Of a DNA stretch of 64,000 nt, positions 11,844 to 24,168 are shown one piece after another. Every line of letters begins with the position of its first letter. Position 1 is the stretch's first letter. The notes beneath the pieces are model-generated. The model was not told where the DNA came from and made no database searches. It saw nothing but the letters and a program-made list of their open reading frames with translations. Made by a program: the position numbers and the translations under genes. The DNA comes from Saposhnikovia divaricata (taxonomy: Eukaryota > Streptophyta > Magnoliopsida > Apiales > Apiaceae). The stretch spans positions 65,273,001 through 65,337,000 of the forward strand of contig CM071596.1 in the NCBI GenBank assembly GCA_036435485.1. The letters are read 5' to 3'.

Positions 11844-14800
11844 ATGGTGAGCGGCGGCGCTTTGTTGGCAGGCCTTCAGAACCCAAATATTATTAAAGCC
11901 CATTGTAAAACCCTTTTGCCCCCTTCAATTTTTACTGACAAAAAACACTCTTTTTTCTCTTCTCAATCTCTCAAGGTAACTATTTTTACTTTTATTCATA
12001 ACCCTTTTGTGCATTTTGTCTACTTCAACTGTAATTTGTAGAATACCATGAATTATTATGTTTTTATATATTTTTAACAGGTTCAAAATAAGGCTCATTT
12101 TGGTTCATTTGAGACTTGTGCTGTTGAATTCACTTCTGCTGTCAGGTAGTTTGAGTTCTTGAATTTAAAGATTTTGACTTTAATGTTCTTTTTTCGAATT
12201 TGTTTATGAATTATTGTTATATAAGATATTGGTTATGTTTGGTTGGTTGGTTGTTGAGTTGATTTTTTGTACATGAATGACAGCAATGGTCCATCACCAT
12301 TAGCTGACATTGATTGGGACAATCTTGGATTTTCGTTTTTGCCTACTGATTATATGTATATGATGAAATGTGCTCGAGGCGAAAAATTTACTCATGGGGA
12401 GTTACAGCGATTTGGGAATATTGAATTGAGCCCGTCTGCCGGAATCCTGAATTATGGACAAGTTAGTTCTTCAATTCTTGTTATGACGGATATGTTGTAA
12501 AAATACAGTGCTTTGTTTTCTCTTTTGATAAACAAGTACAGTGCTTTTTTTAGATGATACTATGGAATTCTTGGCATACTAAGAATAAGTGGGTTAGTCT
12601 CGACTTTTGGTATAATATTTTTGAGTCTATTCTTTAATGTATAAGTGGGTTAGTAGCAATCTCGTTTGCCTCTTGCTTACTGTATATGATGGAGTTAATC
12701 TGCACCTTCGAGTGTAATAAAGTAATTTGTTGCCGTGGACAGTTGGACCCTTGGGAGTGCTTTCCAGGGGAAAAAAGGAATATTAAAAGCATTTTCTAAT
12801 AAGAAATTAAGGTCTTAAGAATGTCATATTCTTAATGAAGTGTTTGTGACAGTATTGCAAAATTGTTTCTGTAGTTTTAAGAGGTATTATCTACACTCCT
12901 ACAGTGTTTAATCTGCTAGTATCTTTGCACAGTGAAATAATGAGAGAATAATTAGTCTCAAGTGTTCACAGAAAAGTGCTTTGGTGTTGTACTTATATAA
13001 TTTTAGCTAGTTTCCATTTGATAAGATTATTTGTGCTGGTATAACTGTGTACATGTGTAAACAATGGTAATATTATATGTAGGGATTGTTTGAAGGTCTA
13101 AAAGCTTATAAGACTGAAGATGGAAACATTTTACTGTTTCGTCCGGAGGAAAATGGTGAGCGCATGAGTTTGGGTGCAGAGCGCATGTGCATGCCTTCGC
13201 CAAGTGTTGAACAATTTGTGAAAGCTGTAAAGGAAACTGTTCTAGCAAATGAAAGATGGGTAATTCAACTGGTGTGATCGCCTTATATCTTCTTCAGTAG
13301 CAATAATTGTTAAATTTTGAATGTTTTGTACCTTCTCTCAGATACCTCCTCCTGGAAAGGGTTCATTATATATAAGGCCATTGCTAATGGGAAGTGGTTC
13401 TGTTCTTGGTCTTGCACCAGCTCCTGAATATACCTTTCTGATTTACGTCTCTCCCGTTGGTAACTACTTTAAGGTATAAATTTGATATTTAGGTCTATTT
13501 TGCATTTCATATGTTGATTTTCAAATGCTGACTATCCAAAGTCTTTTGTAGTAAGTGAACTTTTGTACTACATTTATATATAAATCCTATCTTTGAACTG
13601 ATACGTGGGTCCAAATCTTTCATTTTATCCTCTTATCTTACACATGATGTCAGGAGGGCTTGTCTCCAATTAATTTGATTATTGAAACTGAAATGCATCG
13701 AGCAACCCCTGGTGGTACTGGAGGTGTGAAGACGATAGGAAACTATGCCGCAGTAAGCTTTGCTATCATTGGTTTTTATTTAATGCATTAGGGTGTAGTG
13801 TTGCCCTAATAGCTTCTTGTTATTTCATCCTGTTCATCTTAAGCTAGAGTTTTGTCAGATGCGCTTATACTAAACTATAAATAATATGCAAAACATGGCA
13901 TAATTTGTAGTTTGATTAACACCTTCCTTTTTAATTATTCTTTAATATTGACTAATTTTAAATAAGAATAATGATAAATAAATAAATTTGTGATATACTA
14001 GTAAACTATAATAAGCAACATGAGATGTAATTTGTAGTTTGGTTCACACGTCAATGTAGTTATCCCTTTCAACCACAACCGTTAGATCATTCAAGTCGAA
14101 TTGATCGGATCCGTTAGATATAATATCAAAAGTTAAAAATTAACAATTATTATAAACATATTAAAATTAACAATTATTATATTTGTTCTAAAAATACAAA
14201 AACTTAAAATAACACTAATCACGCATAACTATATTTTATTTTGTTTTTTTATAACAATTTAAAATTAAAAAAAAATGAAATATTCAAATGTAACCCGTGC
14301 TTTGCACGGGCTATAAACTAAAATAAATTAATACATGAGATTCTTAATTCAAATTAGTTATTTTCTTCTTTGCTCAATCTTTGTATCTTGATTACATTTG
14401 TTGTCTATCTCCCTGAGGTTGTTCCCTTTTCCTTTTTTTTTTTAAGTAAGAAGCTTGTTAAAAGCAGTTTACTCAGCAGTTTGTTGTATTTGCTTAATAT
14501 CTTCCTTTATATGTTTGAATACTTCTTGTTGATTCCTTCCCTAATCTGTCATTGCCTGATGCTGGAATTTTTAAGAAGAGGTTGTACTTGAGGCCCCAAC
14601 TCGAATGAATGATAACTGAGGAACCTATTATCACTTATCTCGTCCAACTTCTAGGCAATTCGTAAAATATTATGGCAACTGCTTGTCAAACTTGTGGCAT
14701 ACTTTTTTGTGTTCTGTCTTATCAGAACTTTTCTTTACGACTTGATTATGAAATATAGGTTCTGAAGGCACAGAGTGCTGCAAAAGCCAAAGGGTACTCT

Positions 14801-17800
14801 GATGTTCTATACCTGGACAGTTTAGAGAAGAAGTACCTAGAAGAGGTTTCGTCTTGTAACGTTTTTGTTGTAAAGGTATTTCTTTAACTGCGTAAGACTG
14901 TGCCAAATATAGCTCGTATATTTAGTGTTCTTTTTGGTAGAAATATGTAGTGTTCTTTTTGATAGAAATATATACCTCTTATATTACCAAAATCTGTTGT
15001 TGTTTTCTCGTCCAAATATTGCTTTTGAGTTTTTATGGATTTCGCATGTTTTTTTTTATATCAGTCTTCAAATCTCTTTCTTTTATTAATCTCTGGTTTT
15101 CTGTGTGAATCTTTTTCCAACCACCTGTGCTTGAATACAGTCTCTGATTACAGTTTAGGATCTATGCACCAAAATTTACTATTCATAGAAAAGTCTTTCA
15201 ACTTAAGAAACAAGGATACGGGTGCATTGTGCGGGGATACACAGATTCGGGAAAATGAAAATATGGGGATTGGGGTGCGAAGGGATATGGAATTACAAAA
15301 ATATTAAAAATGGTATATGATGTTTACTGATTTATGTTTAGCAAGCGATTAGGTTGTAATTTTACTGTGCTACATACAATGACAGAAGAGAGCAAGAAAA
15401 AGATTGTAGATTTGGATTACATGCCTGAAGGGTTCAAATGATTCAAATGAGTAGCAATACAAATCAAAGAACATACTAATCCGCTGCCTCCATCTTTTGA
15501 GGCAAAGTATCAAACATATAGTACGCTGGCAGAGAACCGGAAGGGAGTAGAAGCATAGTTAAAGACTAGCAGAGAAAGATAATTAAGGAGTTATAATGAA
15601 CACGTATACAAAAAACAAGCAAAAGAAATAATGACATAAGCTTCGTATTTTAAAGTTGTCAACTTGTCTACAATTTTTGCCACTCCCGCATCCCCGAACC
15701 CTGATTCGGGATAGTGTGACGAATCCTGTAAGCACACCGTACTCAGAGTTCTTCAGATATATGTAGTGTCCCTTCTTTGTAGCTTCAAACAGAACCTAGT
15801 ACTTCTTGGTTGACCAACATTTAATATTCAATTCATTTTGTAATTATGTTTGATGTTTCATTATTTGCTACCAGCCTACCAGGACGTTTTAGCTGCTTGA
15901 TTTTGATTCTGACTTCACTTATGAGAAATATTACAACCTAGGGAAGCATGATATAATTGTCGGTTTGAAGGTAGGGGGAGTTTCTAGATTCAGTAATCCA
16001 TTGGCATTATTTCTTAAGAGCACACCTCCTAAGTAACTTTCACGAGTCCTTTTTAGTTTCTGCTAAATATGGTATTGTGAAGCAGCTTATGGCCACATTG
16101 GGGCAAACTTTCCTGTTCCAGTAAAGTGCTTATCAAAAATCGAAAAGACCTTTTTTATTATCACAGTGACTGCTGAAGGCATCAAAAAGCATCTACCACG
16201 TGTTACATGCTTTAACTAAATTATAATTTGCTTAATTGTATTCAGATTGCTTAATATAAGATTATGTGATCATTCAGAGAATCAAAATTTTATTTCACTC
16301 TTCATGTTTCCCCAAGATTTGTCAAGTAGCTAAAGACATATAAATAGAAAATTTTCAGTATTAGCCTTGTTGCCAACATGACATCTTTTCTTTCCTTCTC
16401 CTTGTACCATATTGACAGAATTTGCCATATATTGTTATGAATGATGGCATTAATACTTACATGTTCTCAATTACAATGCTGTTGTAGGGTAATGTCATAT
16501 CAACTCCTGCAATTAAAGGGACTATTCTTCCTGGAATTACTCGGAAAAGTATTATCGATGTTGCTCGTAGCCTAGGATTTCAGGTAGCTTCTCTGCTTGT
16601 AACTTTTGTTCTTTGATGACCAAACTATATATAGACTAATATTGTGAGACATGGGAAAGGAGGAAGGGAAAAAGAGCAAACAAAAAAGAAATGTGAATTG
16701 TAGCGTGCTTGGATTTCCCTGCAGATGCAAAACTAAGCATCTCTTTGTAACTAATATGATGTAATGTAAGTCTAAATAAATGTTATTACCAAAAGACGCT
16801 ATCGTTCATATTTAATTATAATATCAGTACAATTGATTCCTCTTGGATAAGCACCAAAATGTGCTCCTAAGTTTCAAAAGTCAAATGTTTTAATTAAATC
16901 GGTCCAACAACACAGAACTTATGTATTAATCTTTCTATCAGGAGCAGAGGTACCTCATCCCTTTTGTTAGTTTGATTATTTTCTACGTACATTCAAGTTG
17001 CATGAAAAAATCAATAATGCTCAGGGAGGTAGGTAGGCGGATACTGCAAGGTGGGTAGTTTATATGGAGTGATACCTCTTAATATGGGTAACGGAGGTGT
17101 GCAACTAAATGTAGGCACATGACTGATCCTGAAAGAGAGGTCTTCTTTCTGGTTATATATGTTTTATGTTTTTTTTATAAGTAAATTGTAAGACTTAAAT
17201 TTTGATTACAAGAATAATCACAAAAAATGTTGAAAGTAACTTTTTTTTTTGTACACTTCAAAATACATGCAAAACGAGGACATTGTATTAATGTGTGTAG
17301 GTGTGTTTCTTGTCAATTCATAGTTATCTGGTAATGGGTAGGTGTGATTTAGGATCTTTATATTCAGCGCTTAGAACTTTAGACCGAACAATTCAGAAAT
17401 TAAGTAATTGAACAAAAGAGAGACGGATGAAATGATTGGTGAAAAGAAAAGGATAAACTAGGCCTCACACCTAGATTGCAGATTCCAGGCCTCACACCTA
17501 GTACTTAGATCTCACACCCAAGAAAAGTAAGAAACTTAATTCATTCAACTCTCCCTCAAACAAATCTGATTACAAATATTTATAGGTCCTTCAGGAAGAT
17601 TCTAGCTAGATAATATTAATTCTAAGGACCTTTAAACTCCAAAGAGACTTATAGACTCCATAAAATTAACTTGAATATGAACGGACATTCACTGAACTTG
17701 TTAATTTTTTGGAACGTTCTTTTTTCTTGAATATAGTTTTCTATATTTCTTTGAATTTGCATCAAGGTGTAAAGTATTCAATCTGAAAAGAATACTATTC

Positions 17801-19201
17801 ACGTGTTTGATAAGTGATTATATCTCCAGCATGTTCTTGCTCTAAAACCCATTGATGCAGTGTGTTGTTCTCTATTGAGTAATATTCTATAAACGTGTAC
17901 TTTTACTATACAGCATTCCCTTAAAATATCATTAATAAGGTGAATAGTGTAACATTGTTTAGTACCTCTTTTAGCAGTAACCATCATTTCTTTTTCTGAT
18001 GAAGCACACACCCCTTTGGTTTGATCGTTCATTCTTCCTTGTCCTGTGAGGATTATTTTGGTTACTTATATCTATCATTTAAAAACCCTCATGCAAATCA
18101 GATTTATTTTATGCTGATATACTGATATATTATTCTGTAGGCCGAGGAGCGAAAGGTAACTGTAGATGAGTTGCTCGATGCTGATGAAGTTTTTGTTACT
18201 GGAACAGCTGTTGTTATATCACCTGTGGGCAGCATAACTTACTTTGGTAAAAGGTAAAAATCTGCAGTATGCTTTTGCAACTGATAAGTTGATTTGTTCT
18301 GAGAAGTTGATCTTTTAGGAGTTTCTGTGAGTTAAATGCAATACCTATCTAATTTATGTTGTGTTTGGTTGGTGTGAATGGAATGGATGAAATTAAAGGA
18401 AATTAGTGGAGATTAGAGAGAAGATTTGGAAAAAAATGAGATATTGCAAATTTATTATGATAAGAATTGCGAAGAAAATGGTGTGGCAAGGAATGGAGAT
18501 TTCCTTCTCAAAATGGGGTGCTTGAAATATAATATAGGTTGTTACGAATGGAATGGAGGAAAGAACGACAATTTTAAATATTTACCCATTTTATACTTAA
18601 GATCTCATTCCATTCCCTCCCAGTTCATTCATCCCGACCAAACACAACATTAGTGCTCTTTCCTATGCTCTTACTACTTGTGATATCGACAAACTTTACA
18701 TGAGGCACCATAGTCTAGATGACGACTAACGATTCTGGCCTATAAGGTTAGACAAGTAGTTAGGGGCAGTGTTAAATATAAACCACAGAATGCAATTTAA
18801 GGTGAGCATCAAAGTGAATGAACTGGAATTTTGTAATTCTTCCTGTACATATAAGCTGAAGAAAATATACAGAATAATATAAGAATCTGAAACAAATTCT
18901 TACACTCAAGTAAAGACAGAAAAAATCCACCATCTGTTTACATGAAGAGTCAATTTTTATCTTTACAATACGATTGTGCTTATTATCGATTTTAAATAGC
19001 CTGGTTAGCAGACTACTGTATAATGGTTTCTCTATAGAAGATTTAGTTGATGGTTACTTTATTATGGTTACTTTGTTCTGCAGGGTATCTTACGGAAGCT
19101 CTGGGGTTGGGGTGGTGTCACAACAACTATATTCTGCTCTAACAAGACTGCAAATGGGTCTTGAGGAGGATGACATGAATTGGATTGTCAAGCTTAAGTA
19201 G
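11844..19201 (+). CDS. BCAT: Branched-chain amino acid aminotransferase, probably plastidial; ten exons, 408 residues
   Basis: This PLP fold-type IV enzyme interconverts leucine, isoleucine and valine with their 2-oxo acids, using 2-oxoglutarate and glutamate. Exons are 11844-11975, 12081-12145, 12284-12461, 13083-13259, 13342-13473, 13654-13752, 14759-14875, 16488-16583, 18141-18253 and 19084-19201. All nine introns are GT-AG, and the 1,227 coding bases stay in frame to TAG. Residues 1 to about 60 are rich in S, K and T and not conserved, fitting a plastid transit peptide. The family signature runs from the NYGQ|GLFEGLKAY exon junction through GAERMCMPSP, LLMGSG and YVSPVGNYFK. GGVKTIGNYAA carries the likely Schiff-base lysine, K254; ILPGITRKSI and DEVFVTGTAVV follow. 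Length and domain order are normal. It appears intact and is the only host gene seen here. Which plant paralogue it is cannot be settled by reading. Confidence 0.95.
13753..14758 (+). other. Intron 6 of the aminotransferase, with a Helitron-like scar
   Basis: This 1,006-bp intron contains AT-rich DNA and, at about 14288-14324, a hairpin CCCGTGC-TTT-GCACGGG followed by TATAAACTAA. A GC hairpin about ten bases before CTRR is the usual 3' signature of a Helitron. The 5' end is not identified. Confidence 0.4.
14876..16487 (+). other. Intron 7 of the aminotransferase
   Basis: This 1,612-bp intron has GTATTT and TTGTAG ends. Two GC-richer patches with GGGGATAC and CCCCGAACCC phrases (about 15215-15290 and 15690-15730) may be the remains of an insertion, but no boundaries could be found. 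No gene is seen. Confidence 0.6.
16584..18140 (+). other. Intron 8 of the aminotransferase
   Basis: This 1,557-bp intron has GTAGCT and CTGTAG ends. A repeated CCTCACACCTAG phrase at about 17462-17515 suggests a decayed LTR insertion, without definable ends. No gene is seen. Confidence 0.6.
18357..18649. mobile_element. Tourist-like (PIF/Harbinger) MITE in aminotransferase intron 9
   Basis: The terminal inverted repeats begin TGTTGTGTTTGG and end CCAAACACAACA, and both sides are flanked by TTA (18354-18356 and 18650-18652). A 3-bp TTA duplication is the hallmark of PIF/Harbinger MITEs. The 293-bp length and lack of a transposase fit. The splice sites of the intron are untouched. Confidence 0.8.
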
Positions 19202-20224
19202 GTTTCTTGTGAAATGAATTACGTAGTCAAATTATCCTTCAGCCAGCTTATATGTTATGCAGAGTCAGTCGACGAAGGTTCAGTCTATTATGACTTTACT
19301 CCACGTTTTTTGACATTTACTGTGTCGTTCTATATTAGCGTTATAAAGACTGGAAATTTTGGTTTCTCATTTCACTTTAAATTTGGTGGAATCAATATCT
19401 TGATTTCCAGTCCTGGATCACTAGTACTATATCATTAGCTGTTACAATAATATTTGGACAACGAGAGAGACAGGGACGTCGGTACACGTATGCTCTGAAC
19501 TGACTCTTGTAATGACGATGAAGGAGACATACGGATCATGTTTCTGCGCAAAATTAATTCAATAATTTATACATGAGTAGGCCTGTGATAGATCCAAGGA
19601 AGATAAGAGTGAATAGCTATTGGACACAATACAGCATTCAAATTAATTAGTGGTAGATAAATAACTGACATCAGCATAACATAATTAAAACAGTTATAAA
19701 CATCTTATGTAGAAATGCACATTCACTAGAAGCATCCTATCTAGAGGTAGTTGTCGAAAAATCAAAATCACCAATTTACTAGTATCTAAGTTGGTTAAAT
19801 ATTCAAGAATATCTGAGATGTGAAGACTGAAATATTTTGTTATCTCTCTATATCTACTTTTCATGTATTTATTCAATGGATCGGAATTTCGATCCGAGAC
19901 TTTATAATTAGATATGGATTTATATAAAATAAATTAGGTCCAACAAAAATCCGATCCATATAATACGGATATGAATTTTACATAATTTGATTTATTAATA
20001 ATCCGATTTGAATAAATATAATTATATAATTATATATTTTATTATATATTTATATTAATATGATTATAATTCTACAAATAATGAATAATTTTCTAATCAT
20101 ACAACTATACAAGATCAAAAATCCTTTCGTAAAATTATATACTATAACTTGAAGAAATTATTACTTTTACGATAAGTACGTTGTCATTGTATAGAATCTA
20201 AAATTGGATTATGTTTTAAGAGAA
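19202..20224. other. 3' flank of the aminotransferase and AT-rich DNA
   Basis: No gene is seen. ATCCGATT/CGGATC phrases at 19880-20010 recur at about 21230-21320, suggesting one older element split by the insert at 20225-21010. A polyadenylation site for the aminotransferase could not be picked with confidence. Confidence 0.4.
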
Positions 20225-21010
20225 AATGACCAATATATCTCAAAATGAGGTACCCATGACCCAAAATACTGATTTTCGGGGTGGTTGGCCCTGACTACCC
20301 ACGGGATACGCTACACGTTGTAGCGTATCTCTTATCTCTCTGTTCTCCCTGAACTCTCTCGTCTCTTTCCGCCTCTCTCGACTCTCTCCGTCTCTTGTCT
20401 TCTCGTCCGGCCACCTCCACCCCTTCTGAACACATCAAAACGAAGACCACACTTTGCTCTTTGTTTTTCCTAAACGACTTATCCGGATCTGGCCCCGCAG
20501 GGGATCGTACGAACCTCGTCGGAAAACCTCGATGGTAAGAATCGCCAGATTAGGGGTTTTAAATCCTGCATTAGAAACGAAAAAAGAATGGTATAGGGTT
20601 GTAGAGGATGAGAAGGCGATTCCAACGATGTATCGAACGTAATGAGAAATTGAAAGATGTTGAACGAAGCTCCGATGTTGTTGACGAAAAAACTGAACAA
20701 AATCGCTGGCTTCATCGTCTCTCTGCAAAAGTGAAGGCTGACGTCGATACGCTAATGGATGATGCGTATCTGAAGATACACTATTAATACATGCGTATCT
20801 CAAGCTAACCAGTAGCGTAACATGGGTTGGACACGCCTCTTGTAGCGTGTCTTCTCGATGCTATTTCTACAGAAAAGTAAAATCTACCAAGAAATTCTGC
20901 TTGATACTCCATCACCGGTAGCGTTTCTGGTCGGTATTTAGGGCCGCCTGAATTGAGCGTGGGTATTTTGGTTTCCCATCTTTAATTTGTGGGTAGATAG
21001 GGCCATGTTT
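20225..21010. other. Unclassified insert with repeated TAGCGT/ACGCTA motifs
   Basis: The segment is GC-richer than its surroundings. It carries a perfect 11-bp inverted repeat, GATACGCTACA...TGTAGCGTATC, at 20305-20329. Related motifs recur near 20735, 20812, 20840 and 20915. A CT-rich leader-like run at 20330-20420 is followed by a short open frame with no domain I recognise. The minus-strand open frame of 122 codons at 20435-20803 also matches nothing known to me. It may be a non-autonomous element that captured the 5' end of a gene. Confidence 0.35.
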
Positions 21011-21480
21011 TAATTCAAATTAGTTTTATATTTAGAGTTCATATTTTGATTATTCTAACTTTGTCTACTACATTAATTTCAGCATTGAAAGATATTTATT
21101 TTTGATTTTCAATTTTCTACGCTTTGAATGTTAGTGTGTACTCATACATCATAAAATAGTTTGGTTTATCATTTAAGATTTTAATAGATTTTTGTGTTAC
21201 TATATATTTTATTTTTAAAAATATTAATTGAATTGGATATTCGATCCGATTAACCGTGATCATAATGGATGGAATGGATGTGGATTGGTCTTAAAAAAAT
21301 TCGATGCTTAATCTGATCTGAAAAAATAAATGAATATGAATATGGATTCAAGCTCATCAGGTCCAAACTCAATCCTCAATCCATTAATAGGCCTAACAAG
21401 AGCAAATCACGGACAAGTATTTTTTTAAAAAGAATATAATAACAAAAAATAGAAAAAAACAGATAATATAACTGTTTATT
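21011..21480. other. AT-rich spacer
   Basis: No gene is seen. The GATCCGATT phrases noted at 19880-20010 resume here. Confidence 0.4.
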
Positions 21481-22475
21481 ACGCTGAGAAGGAGGCTTTT
21501 TGGGTTTGTCTAGATGGACTGGTAGGGAGTATTCCCACAGACCAATTCTTAGTGTTGGGTGGCGATTTCAACGGCCACATTGGCGAGAGGTCAGATGGTT
21601 TCCCCAGTGCTCATGGAGGTTTTGGCTTCGGGACCAGGAATGCCGGTGGGTCCGCACTGTTGGAGTTTGCTTCGGCCCAGGAGTTGGAAGCGGCGGAAAT
21701 GAGGATGTTGCGGTGGTCTTGTGGGCGCACGTTGTTGGACACAATCCCTAATTCGGTGTTTAGGAGCGAACTTGAAGTGGCGCCTTTTTCAGCGAAACTT
21801 AGGGAAGGTAGGTTGAGATGGTTCGGCCACGTTCGTAGGAGACTGGTTGAAGCCCCAGTGAGGAGGGTCGAGAGTCTCTCGGTTGGTGGGGCGAGGAGGA
21901 GAGGCAGACCGAGGAGGTCGTGGGAAGAGCAGCTCAAATTGGATTTGAAGGCTTTAGACTTAAACGAGACCATGTTAGCAGATAAGTCGGCTTGGAGGCG
22001 ACGTATCAGAGTGGTAGATTCTCTTTTAGGGTGCGGATCGATTGTCGAGAGCATCAGAATTGGGTTGTCTCGGTTAGCGATTTTGTAGTTCGGCTGTAAC
22101 TTTCTCACTTTACGTTTTGTTAGTATCTTCTGTTTTCTGGTTTTGCAGTCTCAGGAATCTTGGCGCGGTGCTGTCCCTGTGCAGGGTTTTCGTGTGCTTG
22201 GTGCACTTCAAGTTATGAGTATCATAAACCTTCGCAGTCAGGTAGGCCCCATGTGGAGAACGCCATGGGCTCAGGTATGGCTTTGACCATTTCCGTATCA
22301 GTTGGTTTCCTTTGTATTTACCTCACTCTTTGTATGTCGTGCACTTAGCCGAGGGTCTTCACGGAAACAGCCTCCCCGCTCCAAAAGTGGGGGTATGGTC
22401 TGCGTACATCCTACCCTCCCCAGACCCCGCTCTGAGCGGGATATACTGGGTATGTTTGGTTTGGTTTGGTTTTTA
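21481..22475 (+). mobile_element. RTE-type LINE, internally deleted, with its 3' tail
   Basis: A coding remnant is followed by a 3' region with the phrase GGTCTGCGTACATCCTACCC and CCCCAGACCC, ending in GGGTATGTTTGGTTTGG repeats. This tail is familiar from plant RTE LINEs and the SINEs they mobilise. Target duplications were not found. The 5' limit is approximate. Confidence 0.65.
21552..22088 (+). pseudogene. LINE protein remnant: endonuclease start fused to the C-terminal tail
   Basis: Residues 1-45 or so carry an apurinic endonuclease motif (GGDFNGHIG, then FGTRN and LLEFA). At about codon 48 the sequence passes directly into the C-terminal segment of RTE-type reverse transcriptases (MRMLRW, RLRWFGHV, RRRGRPRRSW). 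The whole polymerase core between them, some hundreds of residues, is missing, yet the frame stays open to the normal-looking end. The product cannot reverse-transcribe. Whether the deletion happened in the DNA copy or during retrotransposition is unknown. Confidence 0.7.
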
Positions 22476-23570
22476 ATCAGTACTAGTAAAAAAAATGCTG
22501 GTTGTAGCTTAATTGGATACGCGTGTCAATCCACTAGGGATTAGAAACATAAAATAACAAACGAACTTATAAATTCTCAAGAGGGACAGGCGTAGACTTA
22601 CAAATTTATTTACGAACTGTGCACATGGCAAGAACAAGAACGTAGACGTCTATTATCGGTTTCCATTATTTCTCTTTTTAAACCAATTTTATATTAATTT
22701 TTATAAACAAACGTAACATGATTATGTGCCAATATTATTTTGCTCAACGAGGATGAGGTCATTGTTAAACAAACTAGTCCTCATGGATGGTCTTGTATAA
22801 TGTAGCTTGTTATGAAGAAGAAAAAAAGCAGAATTTCTTGGTAGTTTTTCACTTTTTCTAGTATAGTCAAACGAATCTAATTACACGAAAAATTCAACAT
22901 ACATAATCCATCAAATTATGATATTCAAAGCCAACACATAAATATAAAATAATGGAATATATCATATTTTTAACGGATCAACATCTTTTTTGAATGAATA
23001 TCACAATTTAAATGCTCGAATGAAATAAGGTGATATGTGAACATGGTCACTTGACACTTCAATGATAAATGTGCACAACTTACGTTGAGGTCCATTTGAG
23101 TGTGTGTATAAATTATTTTTGTGAACGGTTTAAAATATTAGGTTATATATTTGTATTATTTCACGAAAAAGTTGAAATAAAATCAGCTTCATTTTCTATT
23201 ATATGGTCAATAAAATAGCGGAAGAAAATGAATCCAAGTTCGGTGAAGTTTGGCGAAGTTGCAGAAATTTAAGTACGCGGGTTGCGATTCCTGCACCTAA
23301 CAAACTCTTTTCTTTTTGCTAAAATGTACCAAACAAAATGTTTACCGGAATTTTTTTTTTTAATATAACTCATGTAAATGTTATATTGTGGGCTATTGTT
23401 CTAATATTGGTGAGATGGAAAATTAGATGTTATTAAAGTACATATCTACAACAACTGACAAAGTTTTTTTTTCTTGTATGGATCGAGAGGGCACTAATTA
23501 TAGAATAATTTATGATTTATGAAAGTTCAAATATTACGAAATAATCCTGACAGTGCGACGAATACAAACT
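22476..23570. other. AT-rich spacer without recognisable gene
   Basis: No ORF or element boundary can be supported. A weak tRNA-like phrase occurs near 22500 but has no full cloverleaf. Confidence 0.4.
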
Positions 23571-23571
23571 T

Positions 23572-23643
<72 letters not shown>

Positions 23644-24168
23644 GAGGATAGCGGGAGTTTAGGTGGCGCTCTAATATCGTCTCAATCGATTTTTCTAATT
23701 TTCTAGAATTTTAAACACTAATAAATATGAAAATATCAATTAGCATATTAGAAGTAGAATAGGAGTTCGAATTTATAAAGGAGAAGAGTTCGAATTTATA
23801 GGAAAAACATATGATCAGAAGTTCTATTGAAAGTATAATAAATATTTATAAGGCATACGATTAAAAGTTCTATTGGAAGCAGAATAGGAGTTCGAATTTA
23901 TAGAGAATAAGAGTTTGAATTTATAAAAAAAAATATAAATAAAAGTTCTACTAGAACTAAAATAGGTGTTTGAATATATAGAACAGACATATAATTAAAT
24001 ATTTTATAGAAAGTACGATCTTATTAAATTATATATTTTTTATATAAGTTAATTATACTTATATTAGGAAAATTTATTCATAAATCAAATACTATTGTCA
24101 TGAAAAAAGTCACCATATTTAAAAAGAAAAGAATTGACGTGTTAACATAATAAAAGAATCAATATCTA
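23571..24168 (+). mobile_element. Helitron family B, 5' fragment (copy B1)
   Basis: It starts TCAATATA and runs through a long TA microsatellite into AAAGGAGGATAGCGGGAG, the same 5' end as copies at 33676 and 36282. It stops where a family A Helitron begins, so the 3' end is missing. Confidence 0.65.
23575..23641. repeat. TA dinucleotide microsatellite
   Basis: About 33 uninterrupted TA units form an expansion of the short TA run found at the same position in the other family B Helitrons. Confidence 0.95.

Noticed and set aside
20435..20803. 122-codon minus-strand ORF as a gene
   Set aside because: No recognisable domain, and the opposite strand looks more like a leader with exon start; kept only inside the unclassified insert.
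22495..22560. A tRNA-like phrase (GTAGCTTAATTGGATA)
   Set aside because: It resembles an A box but no complete cloverleaf or B box follows; at most it is a decayed SINE fragment.
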